DNA of 64,000 nt. Source: Magnetospira sp. QH-2. Its GTDB lineage: Bacteria > Pseudomonadota > Alphaproteobacteria > Rhodospirillales > Magnetospiraceae. This document shows, piece after piece, positions 53,538-62,327 of this stretch. The notes under the pieces are model-generated. The model made no database searches. It was given only the letters and a program-made list of their open reading frames with translations, and was not told where the DNA came from. The DNA lies in assembly GCF_000968135.1 (NCBI RefSeq), contig NZ_FO538765.1:945819-1009818 (forward strand), in the 5' to 3' direction. The position numbers and the translations under genes were made by a program. The first letter of the stretch is position 1, and every line of letters begins with the position of its first letter.

Positions 53538-56500
53538 ATGACTTTGAACTCCCGGCAAGACCTCGAGGCCCAGACCCTCGTTGAAGTCCTAAGACGCCGG
53601 GCAGAGTCCCACCCGGATCGCCGTTCCTTGATCTTCCTGGCTGATGGCGAGGAAGAATCCGAAACCCTCGATTACGGGCGGCTGGATGAACGGGCGCGGG
53701 CGGTGGCGGCCCTTTTGCGCAGCCATCATACGGCGGGCGACCGGGTCCTGCTGCTCATTCCGCCGAGCCTGGATTTCGTTGCGGCCTTTCTCGGATGTCT
53801 CTATGCCGGCGCCGTGGCCGTGCCCTCTCCGGCGCCCATGTCCAGCCGCGCGCTGATGCGCATCGAATCCATGATCGAGGATTGCCGCCCAAGCGTGGTG
53901 CTGACCAACCACGAAGTGATGGAGAAAACCGGCGAGGCACGGACCGGCAATCCCCTATTGTCTCAGCCTGACTGGCTCTGCATCGAAGATGCCGGTCATC
54001 CGGAAGAGGCCCCGATCACCCGGGTCACCGGCGGCGACCTGGCCTTTCTTCAATATACGTCTGGATCCACCTCGGCGCCAAAGGGTGTGGAAGTCACTCA
54101 TGGCAACCTGATGGCCAACATGCGGATGATCGAGGAAGGCACCGGCCACGCCGAGGACACCCCCATGCTTTCCTGGTTGCCCATGTATCACGACATGGGC
54201 CTGATCGGCTGCCTGTTGCAACCTTTGTACCTGGGCACCCAATCGGTTTTGATGCCACCGATCCGGTTTATCCAAAAACCCATACGCTGGCTGCGAGCGG
54301 TCTCCAAATACCGCCCCCATACCAGCGGCGGCCCCAATTTCGCCTATGATCTCTGCGTTGACCGCACCACGCCGGAAGAACGACAGGGGTTGGACCTGAG
54401 CAGTTGGCGGGTAGCATTCAACGGCGCGGAGCCCGTGCGGGCGGGAACCTTGGAATCCTTTGCCCATACCTTTGCCGAATACGGCTTCCGCGCCGAAGGC
54501 CACTATCCCAACTACGGACTGGCCGAAGGCACGTTGATCGTTGGCGGTGGTCGCAAGAACGAATTGCCCGTCGTCCGCCCCTATGACACGGAAGCGCTGG
54601 AGCAACATCGCGCGGAACCGGTCAAGGCCGATGCTCCAACAGCCGGGCTCCTGGTCAGCAGCGGTCGCACCATCCAAGATCAGCGCATCGCCATCGTCGA
54701 TCCGCAAACCGGCCGTTGTCTGGAAGACCGGAAGGTGGGCGAGATCTGGGTTTCCGGCGACAACGTGGCACGGGGCTATTGGGGGCGCCCGGAAGAGACC
54801 GAGGCCACATTCGGGGCCCATTTAGCCGATGAGCCGGATGCCGGGGTGTTCCTGCGTACCGGGGACCTGGGATTCCTCGATGATCAAGAACTGTTCGTCA
54901 CCGGACGCAGCAAGGATCTGATCATCATCCATGGCCGCAATATCTATCCGCAAGACGTGGAACTGATGGCCGAACGTAGCCATCCCGCCCTAGCCGCCGC
55001 CGGCGGGGCCGCCTTTGCCCTGGACCGGGAGGGCGAGGAACGACTGATCTTGGTTCACGAATTGACCCGCCAGTACCGCAAGTTTGATCTGGCCGAAGTG
55101 GCCGCGGCCGCCCGGGCCGCCGTGCTGGCGGAATTTGAAGTCCCCATTGCCGCCCTCTATTTGATCAAGCCGGGGCGGGCCCCCAAAACATCCAGCGGCA
55201 AAATCATGCGCCACCGGGTCAAGCAAAACCTGATGGAAGATGTCTTGGACGAGGTTTGGGCCGATATCCCGTCGGCCCCGCAGGATCCAATGACGCAATC
55301 CGCCTGGAACGACGCGCATCGCCCCGACGATGTCTTGGGCCTGCTCTGCGTGGAAATGGGTGCCGCCCTGGGTATTCTGCCGGAAACTGTCGATACCGGC
55401 TGTCCGGTTCAGGCCTTCGGTCTGGATTCCCTGGCCGCCGCCGGATTGGCTCATCGGATCGAGGAACGCCTCGGCTTCGATGTACCGCTGACCACCTTCA
55501 TGCAGGATCGTAGTCTCAGCGATTTGGCCCCCGAATTGACCGCCGAGCGCGAGCGGCGCCACAGGGCCGGTGGATGGCCGGAGCCTCCCGCGGCGCCAAG
55601 CGAACCCCATGCCGAAGCGGCGTGGCTGCCCATGACCCGGGGTCAAAAGGCCCTTTGGTTCCAGCAACATTTGATGCCCGATAGCAGTGCCTATAATGTC
55701 AACCTGACCATCGAATTGCGGGGATCCCTGGATCGGGATGCGCTGCGACGGACCCTTGCTCATTTGGTCCAATGCCATCAAGTGCTGAGACTATGCCCGA
55801 CCCGCCATCACGGCGAACCGGCGTGGCACCCCTTCAGTCCTGCCCCCGATGCCGCTCCCCTTGGACTAACGGAGATCGGCGCGGACGGATTGACCGACGA
55901 AGAGGTCCTGCGCCTGGTCATCGATGAGGCTCATCAGCCTTTCCCCATGGACGGTCCCCCCCTGGCCCGCGCGGTCCTGTATCGCCACGGCCACCGCCAT
56001 CTGCTGCTGATCTGTCTGCATCATCTGATATGCGACGGCTGGTCCATGAATGTGCTGTACGACGATCTGCGCCGTTTCTATGCCGCCGCACGCACCGGAT
56101 CCCCGTTGCCTACTCCCTCCGGGCGTCCCTATGTGGATCATCTGCGCAGCCAGGAGGGCCGGTTGGCCGGTGAACCGGGCACCCGGGATCTTAGCTATTG
56201 GCGTCGCCATCTTGCCGATTTGCCGCCCATGCTGACTTTGCCCGTGGCCCGCCCCCGGCCACCGGTGCAGACCTTCCTCGGAGGATCTGTTCCACTTGTC
56301 GTTCCCAAGGCCTTGAGCGATGATTTGCGCGTGTCAGCCAAGGCAGCGGGTGTTACCCCCTTTGTCCTGCTGCTGGCCGCTTTCCAGATCCTGCTTGGGC
56401 GCTATAGCCGCAACCGGACCTTTGCGTTGGGCACCATCAGTTCCGGGCGGACTCGGCCCGGGTTCGAGGAAACCGTGGGCTATTTCGCTAATCCGCTGGT

Positions 56501-59495
56501 ACTCAAGGCGGATATCGATGACCAGCTTTCCTTTACCCAATTTGCTCAAGGGGTGCGCGATGTTCTGCTGGAGGCCCTTGAGCATCAGGAACTACCCTTT
56601 TCGGCCTTGGTGGAACAGATCAATCCGGTTCGTGATCCCAGCGCCGCACCATTATTTCAGATTGCCTTTGGCCTGACCGACATCGGCGGAGAGACCGGGA
56701 AGAATCAAGAAGATCTGACCTTCACACCCTTGATTCTCGATCAGCAGGAAGGACAGTTCGACCTCAATTTGGAATTCTTCCGTACCGACGACGAACTAAA
56801 AGGAACGTTCAATTATGCCGATGGCCTGTTTGATTCGGCCACGGTTACCCACATGGCCCAGCATTACCTGCAACTGGTCGCCGATGCCATTGAACGCCCC
56901 GATACACCGGTACGCCTTCTGGATATGACCCCTGGTCCGGCCCGAGTCGAATTGGAGAACTGGTCGCTGAGTGCTCCCCCCACCGCCGCCGGGGATCATT
57001 CCGAGCTGATCCATGACTTGATCGCCAAGGTGGCGGCCAAGACCCCGGAGGCGCCGGCAGTGCGTCGGACAGACTCAGACGACGCCGATCTCTTGACCTA
57101 TGGCGAGTTGGACCGCCGGGCCGGATGTCTGGCCACTTTGTTGCGTCAACGCGGGGTGGGACGGGATGTGCCCGTCGGCATCTTCCTCAAGCGTTCCCCG
57201 GAAATGGTCGTGGCGGTGCTGGCGACTTTGAAAGCTGGCGGAGCCTATCTCCCCCTTGATCCTTCCTATCCTCGGGAACATTTGGCGACGCTGATCGAAG
57301 ACGGGGCCCCCAGGGTCATCCTGGCCGACGATTCCTTGCTGTCCCGGCTGCCTGACAATATCCATAGCCTTGCCGTTGTCCTGCCTCTATCCCAGTTTCC
57401 CCTTGAAGGAGACCCTCAGCCACTGGAAGAACAGGCGGACCCGGAGTCCCTGGCATACGTGATCTTCACTTCCGGCTCTACCGGACGACCGAAGGGCGTG
57501 ATGCTGCCCCATCGTGCCGCCGTCCACCGGCTGAATTGGAAAGTCCAGGCCCTGGGCATCGGGCCCGAGGACCGGCTGTTGCAGTCCATCCCCTTGAGCT
57601 TCGACCCATCGGTCTGGGAGTTATTCGCCCCCTTGATCGCCGGAGCCCAGGTGGTCCTGCCCCGTGCTGGTATTCAGCAAGACCCGGCAGAGATGGTCGC
57701 CGTCATGGCGCATCACGGGATATCCCTTATTTCCTGTGTGCCATCTTTGCTCGCTCATTTGACGGATCAGCCGGGACTGGCCGATTGCCACGCCTTGCGC
57801 CACGTCATCTGCGGCGGCGAACCTTTGACCGGTGAGCTGGCCGATCGCTTCGGGTCGCGCAGCAAAGCCCGCCTGCATCATTTTTATGGTCCCACGGAAG
57901 CAACCATCTATGCCACCCATTGGCTCTGCCGGAACGGTGATTCCGGGCGGCTGCCCATCGGCAGACCGGTTGCCGGCGCCCATTGTCATGTGGTCGATGA
58001 AAACTTGCACTCTCAGCCCGTGGGCGTACCGGGCGAACTGGTGATCGGCGGGGCGGGTTTGGCCCGGGGCTATATGCGCAGACCGGATCTCACCGAACGC
58101 GCATTCGTGTCCGATCCCTTGTCCGATATACCGCAGGCTCGGCTTTATCGCACCGGTGATCTGGCCATGTGGCGCCCGGACGGAACCCTGCAATTCCTCG
58201 AAAGGCTGGACAATCAGATCAAGGTCCGCGGCTTCCGGGTCGAGCCGGGCGCCATCGAAGGCAAACTGCGCGACCACCCGGCAGTGGCCGAAGCGGTGGT
58301 CACCCTCCATACACCCGGCGGGAGCGAAGGCAGTTTGGTGGCTTACGTGGTTTCTCCGGGCCTGGAGGGCCTGCCATCTGGACTGCGTGGATTTTTGACC
58401 GATCGATTGCCCGCCTATATGGTCCCCACCTATCTGATTTCCCTGGAGGCTCTGCCGTTGCTCCCCAGCGGCAAGGTCGACTTGGCGGCGCTACCCGAAC
58501 CAACGGGTACGGAGAGCAGCCAAAGAGCCCCCTACGCGGCACCCAGCACAAACATGGAAGCAGCCTTGGTGCGCATTTGGGAAGAGGTTCTTCATCAACC
58601 GCGCATCGGTGTTCGCGACAACTTTCTCGAACTGGGCGGGCACTCACTGATGGCCCTTCGGTTGGTGACGCGCATCCAGGAAGACATGGGCCTGCGGATC
58701 TCGCCCATGGCCGTCATGCAAACACCGACCATCGAGGCCTTGGCCCTTGAGCTGCAGAAGGCCGAGGAGCGGGCGCACGGCTATCTGGTACAAGTTCAAA
58801 ACGGCCATCGCGGCATCCCCGTGTTTTACGTGGCGCCGGGACACGGGGATCTGGTCAGCTTCAGCGTGTTGGCCCGCCGCATTGACCCCTCCCGTCCGTT
58901 CTATGCCTTGGTTCCGCCGCGCCGACCGGGGGAAACCTTGCAGCTGGATATCGGTGAACTCGCGGAACGGTACGTGGAGGAAATGCGAACCCGCCATCCC
59001 GATGGTCCCTATCTGATTGCAGGATTCTCCCTTGGTGGCGTGGTCGCCCTCGAAGTAGCCCGATTGCTGCGCGCCGAGGGCCGGACCGTGGCGCCGGTGA
59101 TTTTGCTCGACACCTTTTTCCCCTACCTGCCCGGCCTTAGCCATTCCATTTTCAAGATGGTGCGAGCCTTGGCGCTGGCGGTCGGCAAACCGGCCGAAAA
59201 GTGGTTCCATCGCCCGCTGCAACAGATCTTCACCGATCAGGGCCTGACCGCCCAAGTCGAGGCCATGCGCCGGTTCAAGCCACAGCCCTATCCTGGTCCG
59301 GTGGTGTTGATCATGTCGACCACCGCAAAGCGGCTACGGGCCCTCCTGTTCCGTCCGTGGCGGAGGCTACTCGTTGATCTTCGCTCCACGGAGCCGGTTA
59401 CTGGCTGGCATGACCAAATGTTCCAAGATCCTCATATCATTGAATTGGCCCGAATCATCGAGCCTCACCTGACGCCGCCGGAAAAGAAGTCCTAA
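53538..59495 (+). CDS. FAAL-ACP-C-A-PCP-TE single-module lipopeptide synthetase
   Basis: A 1,985-residue multidomain enzyme. Domains in order: fatty-acyl-AMP ligase (about 1-575; QYTSGSTSAPKGVEVTHGNL, SWLPMYHDMGLIG, SSGKIMRHRVK), acyl carrier protein (about 600-675; FGLDSL), condensation domain (about 695-1130; HHLICDG), adenylation domain (about 1157-1650; FTSGSTGRPKGV, FYGPTEATI, YRTGDLAMW, RGFRVEPGAIE, LPSGKVDL), peptidyl carrier (about 1665-1740; LGGHSLMAL) and thioesterase (about 1755-1985; GFSLGGVVALE). All catalytic motifs look intact. By established logic it activates a free fatty acid, joins it to one amino acid and releases an N-acyl amino acid, or its oligomer/cyclic form. Reading the adenylation pocket by alignment with GrsA gives roughly D-P-W-S-I-G-F-I-Y-K, which I cannot match to an amino acid. 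ATG 53538 lacks a strong ribosome site. Confidence 0.93.
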   Translation: MTLNSRQDLEAQTLVEVLRRRAESHPDRRSLIFLADGEEESETLDYGRLDERARAVAALLRSHHTAGDRVLLLIPPSLDFVAAFLGCLYAGAVAVPSPAPMSSRALMRIESMIEDCRPSVVLTNHEVMEKTGEARTGNPLLSQPDWLCIEDAGHPEEAPITRVTGGDLAFLQYTSGSTSAPKGVEVTHGNLMANMRMIEEGTGHAEDTPMLSWLPMYHDMGLIGCLLQPLYLGTQSVLMPPIRFIQKPIRWLRAVSKYRPHTSGGPNFAYDLCVDRTTPEERQGLDLSSWRVAFNGAEPVRAGTLESFAHTFAEYGFRAEGHYPNYGLAEGTLIVGGGRKNELPVVRPYDTEALEQHRAEPVKADAPTAGLLVSSGRTIQDQRIAIVDPQTGRCLEDRKVGEIWVSGDNVARGYWGRPEETEATFGAHLADEPDAGVFLRTGDLGFLDDQELFVTGRSKDLIIIHGRNIYPQDVELMAERSHPALAAAGGAAFALDREGEERLILVHELTRQYRKFDLAEVAAAARAAVLAEFEVPIAALYLIKPGRAPKTSSGKIMRHRVKQNLMEDVLDEVWADIPSAPQDPMTQSAWNDAHRPDDVLGLLCVEMGAALGILPETVDTGCPVQAFGLDSLAAAGLAHRIEERLGFDVPLTTFMQDRSLSDLAPELTAERERRHRAGGWPEPPAAPSEPHAEAAWLPMTRGQKALWFQQHLMPDSSAYNVNLTIELRGSLDRDALRRTLAHLVQCHQVLRLCPTRHHGEPAWHPFSPAPDAAPLGLTEIGADGLTDEEVLRLVIDEAHQPFPMDGPPLARAVLYRHGHRHLLLICLHHLICDGWSMNVLYDDLRRFYAAARTGSPLPTPSGRPYVDHLRSQEGRLAGEPGTRDLSYWRRHLADLPPMLTLPVARPRPPVQTFLGGSVPLVVPKALSDDLRVSAKAAGVTPFVLLLAAFQILLGRYSRNRTFALGTISSGRTRPGFEETVGYFANPLVLKADIDDQLSFTQFAQGVRDVLLEALEHQELPFSALVEQINPVRDPSAAPLFQIAFGLTDIGGETGKNQEDLTFTPLILDQQEGQFDLNLEFFRTDDELKGTFNYADGLFDSATVTHMAQHYLQLVADAIERPDTPVRLLDMTPGPARVELENWSLSAPPTAAGDHSELIHDLIAKVAAKTPEAPAVRRTDSDDADLLTYGELDRRAGCLATLLRQRGVGRDVPVGIFLKRSPEMVVAVLATLKAGGAYLPLDPSYPREHLATLIEDGAPRVILADDSLLSRLPDNIHSLAVVLPLSQFPLEGDPQPLEEQADPESLAYVIFTSGSTGRPKGVMLPHRAAVHRLNWKVQALGIGPEDRLLQSIPLSFDPSVWELFAPLIAGAQVVLPRAGIQQDPAEMVAVMAHHGISLISCVPSLLAHLTDQPGLADCHALRHVICGGEPLTGELADRFGSRSKARLHHFYGPTEATIYATHWLCRNGDSGRLPIGRPVAGAHCHVVDENLHSQPVGVPGELVIGGAGLARGYMRRPDLTERAFVSDPLSDIPQARLYRTGDLAMWRPDGTLQFLERLDNQIKVRGFRVEPGAIEGKLRDHPAVAEAVVTLHTPGGSEGSLVAYVVSPGLEGLPSGLRGFLTDRLPAYMVPTYLISLEALPLLPSGKVDLAALPEPTGTESSQRAPYAAPSTNMEAALVRIWEEVLHQPRIGVRDNFLELGGHSLMALRLVTRIQEDMGLRISPMAVMQTPTIEALALELQKAEERAHGYLVQVQNGHRGIPVFYVAPGHGDLVSFSVLARRIDPSRPFYALVPPRRPGETLQLDIGELAERYVEEMRTRHPDGPYLIAGFSLGGVVALEVARLLRAEGRTVAPVILLDTFFPYLPGLSHSIFKMVRALALAVGKPAEKWFHRPLQQIFTDQGLTAQVEAMRRFKPQPYPGPVVLIMSTTAKRLRALLFRPWRRLLVDLRSTEPVTGWHDQMFQDPHIIELARIIEPHLTPPEKKS

Positions 59496-59501
59496 AGACT
59501 T

Positions 59502-60953
59502 TTAGCGAGCGCCGGCGCCCGACGGGAACAAGACCACGCGGGCGGTCTGCAACAGAATAAGAATGTCGAGAAAAGTACTACCGTTCTTCACGTAGTACAG
59601 GTCAAAGGCCAGCTTGCGCTTGGCGTCGTCCAGGGAATCCCCATAGGGGTAATTGATTTGCGCCCAACCCGAAATACCGGGCTTCACGGCGTGGCGTTCG
59701 CTATAGAACGGAATGTTTTCGCACAGGGTATCAACGAAATAGGGTCGCTCCGGACGGGGTCCTATGAAGCTCATATCGCCCTTCAGAACGTTGAGAACCT
59801 GCGGGATTTCATCAATCCGAGTCAGGCGGATAAACCGGCCCACCGGGGTCACTCGGGGGTCGCCTTTCTGAGCGAACTGCGGCCCGTTCTTTTCCGCGTC
59901 ATTACGCATGCTGCGGAGTTTCAGAACATCGAATGGCTTGCCGTCCAAGCCCACCCGTTCCTGACGGTAAAAAACCGGCCCCGGACTGGTCAGTTTGACC
60001 AGGATGGCCGCTGGGAGGGAAAGCGGCAGGCTGAAAAACAGGATCAAAAAACTGACGATGACATCGAACAGGCGCTTGACCACTTTGCGTGCCGGAGCGA
60101 TGCGGAATCCTTCAGACGACAATAGCCAGCCGGGCTGCAATTCATCCAAGTCCAATTCGCCGGCCTCGCGCTCCCAAAAACTCGGATAATCGGTGACCTG
60201 CGCGCCCGCAATTTTGCATTCAAGCAATTCCCAAACCGGTAGGCCGAACGCGGCATTGCCCCGTTGGCGTCGTCGTTCGCGGGATGCAAAGACGATTTCA
60301 TCGATACCGTTATGTAAGACATATTTCTTCAAGGCGCCGCGTTCCTGGACCATCTCCAATGGCAGTACAGGATTCACCGCCGGGGGCGGATCCTCGCCAA
60401 TCTCCTCGCCCATATGAATAAACCCGGCGACGGAAAAGTGATGTCGGGCAGACTTTTGCACCAAACGGGCGATCCGGATGGCCAACCTGCCCGTTCCCAG
60501 AACGAGCACGCGACGCTTTAGAACCTTGAGGTCCAGCACCTCGATCGCCAAGGCCCTCACCCCAAAAATCACGCCAAAGGCCACCGGGAGAGCCAGAATA
60601 CATATGGTGTAGTAAGGCGGTGCATCCATTTCCACGAAACGGGAATGGATAAAGATATACAGGCTCATGGCAACGTAAATGAGCGGAAAAGCCATGAGAG
60701 CATGCTTTGCCGAAGTTCGGATATCGGCAAAAATCTGGCGGTTGTACAAGCCCATGCCAGCCATTACCAAGAAAGCCACGAATGCCAGCACCAGAATCAT
60801 TACGGGCTGCTTGGGCTCGAAGGATATTTTTTGGCTCCAATACCACGACTGTGCCATCTCGGCAGCCACGAGAAATAGGTAAAAAGTACCTGCCTCGAGC
60901 ATTGCCATGACGATTGCATAAAATGCAATATGATGCCCGAACAAACGAATCAC
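59502..60953 (-). CDS. Undecaprenyl-phosphate sugar transferase, PEP-CTERM-associated (EpsB family)
   Basis: A 483-residue polyisoprenyl-phosphate hexose-1-phosphate transferase. The N-terminal four membrane helices (about 10-120) are followed by a CoA-binding-like domain (VLVLGTGRLAIRIARL) and the catalytic C-terminus with KRLFDVIVSFLILFF, VFYRQERVGLDGKPFDVLKLRSM, RIDEIPQVLNVLKGDMSFIGPRPE and KPGISGWAQINYPYG. The DELQPGWLLSSEGFR segment is diagnostic of the PEP-CTERM-associated subfamily. It transfers the first sugar of an exopolysaccharide repeat. It is convergent with the synthetase gene (six-base gap) and distant from the exosortase genes on the left. Confidence 0.92.
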   Translation of the reverse strand: MIRLFGHHIAFYAIVMAMLEAGTFYLFLVAAEMAQSWYWSQKISFEPKQPVMILVLAFVAFLVMAGMGLYNRQIFADIRTSAKHALMAFPLIYVAMSLYIFIHSRFVEMDAPPYYTICILALPVAFGVIFGVRALAIEVLDLKVLKRRVLVLGTGRLAIRIARLVQKSARHHFSVAGFIHMGEEIGEDPPPAVNPVLPLEMVQERGALKKYVLHNGIDEIVFASRERRRQRGNAAFGLPVWELLECKIAGAQVTDYPSFWEREAGELDLDELQPGWLLSSEGFRIAPARKVVKRLFDVIVSFLILFFSLPLSLPAAILVKLTSPGPVFYRQERVGLDGKPFDVLKLRSMRNDAEKNGPQFAQKGDPRVTPVGRFIRLTRIDEIPQVLNVLKGDMSFIGPRPERPYFVDTLCENIPFYSERHAVKPGISGWAQINYPYGDSLDDAKRKLAFDLYYVKNGSTFLDILILLQTARVVLFPSGAGAR

Positions 60954-61465
60954 GCTTGTTTCTCCGCTCTCTCAATAGATCAAATCACCCATCATCGCAT
61001 CGCCCTCGGAGGGTTCTGCCATGCCATGAAGCGGCTTTTACCTGTTCACAAATGGGTTCCCACACCAAGCAGCGTGTTTATAGCAAATTTACTCACACGG
61101 TCTTGAAAAAAATAACCCGATAGAACACTCAAGTAAATGCCACCACCAATAATGGTGGACTTTGGTGTGGAGAATTCACCTCTGAGGTGATGAGTCCCCC
61201 CAACACAAACACTATCGGAGCGCAATCGCTGCCAACGCCCACCTAAAACAAGTCATTGAAATTTATGACAAAAATAGCGATCGCGGTGGATGAGAGGCCC
61301 ATCAGCACGCATGCTGTGTTGCAATTACGCAACACCGATCCGACTCTCACATAGGGGTTCGGATTGCTAAATTAGATAGCCTAAATGGCACGTCCAGCGT
61401 GCCGCGGTTTAAACCCATATAACAGTGCTTGGGAGGCAGGATTCGTTCCCGCCATCTAGTTCTGC
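60954..61465. other. Hairpin-rich non-coding segment upstream of the sugar transferase
   Basis: No coding frame is supported. Five perfect inverted repeats lie within about 260 bases: CCACCA-ATAA-TGGTGG (61143-61158), TCACCTC-T-GAGGTGA (61176-61190), CAGCA-CGCA-TGCTG (61304-61317), TGTTGC-AATTAC-GCAACA (61318-61335) and GGCACG-TCCAG-CGTGCC (61388-61404). The last may be the terminator of the gene at 61466. The rest could be a structured RNA or a set of operators for the sugar transferase gene. Confidence 0.55.
61388..61404 (-). terminator. Possible terminator of the small membrane protein gene
   Basis: GGCACG/CGTGCC stem with a five-base loop, followed on the minus strand by ATTTAGG, 61 bases after the stop. 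The T-run is weak. Confidence 0.4.
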
Positions 61466-61759
61466 CTATTTCTCCAGTATATCGGTGCAGGCAGGATCCA
61501 ACTCGGCAACGGCTTTGGTGTTGTCGGTGCCAATGGTCATTGCCTCGGCATCGCAGTCAGGACCAGACGCAGTGGACAGGCTATTCAGTTGATCCGGAGA
61601 CAATTCGTCGTCGGCGAACTGAGTCATGCCGCTATCGCTAGGGAATAAAAAAGAAACAGCTGCGCTTATGGATAGCCATCCAACGACAGATAGAGTCGCA
61701 ACGAAACCAATAGCGGCTCTGCCTGACCATTGGCTCCCATTTTCTTGATCCATTTCCAT
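61466..61759 (-). CDS. Small single-span membrane protein (97 aa)
   Basis: A 97-residue protein starting MEMDQENGSQWSGR, one helix (about 15-37, AAIGFVATLSVVGWLSISAA), then an acidic external or periplasmic tail with two cysteines (GPDCDAEAM and LDPACTD) that could form a disulfide. AGGAG five bases before ATG 61759 fixes the start; the open frame extends further upstream without a ribosome site. No family is recognised. It stands alone between exopolysaccharide genes and could be an accessory factor. Confidence 0.6.
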   Translation of the reverse strand: MEMDQENGSQWSGRAAIGFVATLSVVGWLSISAAVSFLFPSDSGMTQFADDELSPDQLNSLSTASGPDCDAEAMTIGTDNTKAVAELDPACTDILEK

Positions 61760-62225
61760 AACGACTCCTCTCTCAAAAGCGCGCAGATGGTTTGCTACCA
61801 AACTCTAGACGTTATCAATCTCTTGCTCAATCGTACCAACTTCAAACCGCATTGGGAACCTCCCCGAACCCTTTGCGATCCCACACCAATACTGCATAGA
61901 AACTCTTTACGAATTCGTACCGCAATGGCGCTTGGAACATATACTAGCAACATGCGTGCCAATCAAAGAAACTATGCAGGCGTATAGGCTTAGAGGAATC
62001 GCCTTAATTGGATTGTCCTAAAAATGTAAAAAGTTTCGACACTTTTTTGCCGAGAGTCTGCCGAAATTGACAGTTGTCTAAATCCCGACAAAAGGGATAT
62101 TGCCGGGCTTCCACCTCCAAGCGTAGGAAAGGTTAGGGGCTGTAAAAGCATTCTCCGCCATTCAAAGCCCTTGTATGGAACAAGAATTTTTAATCTAGAG
62201 CCCGTTTTATGAATTGGGCTCTCGG
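61760..62225. other. Non-coding gap before manC
   Basis: Nothing codes convincingly. AGAGCCC/GGGCTCT (62197-62203, 62216-62222) with a 12-base loop could terminate transcription from manC, which ends 100 bases away. The rest is AT-richer than neighbouring genes. Confidence 0.55.
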
Positions 62226-62327
62226 TCACGTCGTGTTTGATCGAATTCGATCAAACACGAAAAGCGTGATCGATTCCAATAAGGTCGCGCGTGTCTAGCG
62301 GGTCCGATTGGACCCGACACGCGCTAG
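62226..62327. repeat. Dispersed palindromic repeat, copy B
   Basis: 102 bases almost identical to copy A (TCACGTCGTGTTTGATC to ...CACGCGCTAG). The terminal CTAG supplies the TAG stop codon of manC on the minus strand (62324-62326). Confidence 0.88.

Noticed and set aside
61388-61404. Possible sigma-54 promoter (TGGCACGTCCAGCGTGCC)
   Set aside because: GG to GC spacing is wrong by one base; it is a simple inverted repeat, better read as a hairpin.
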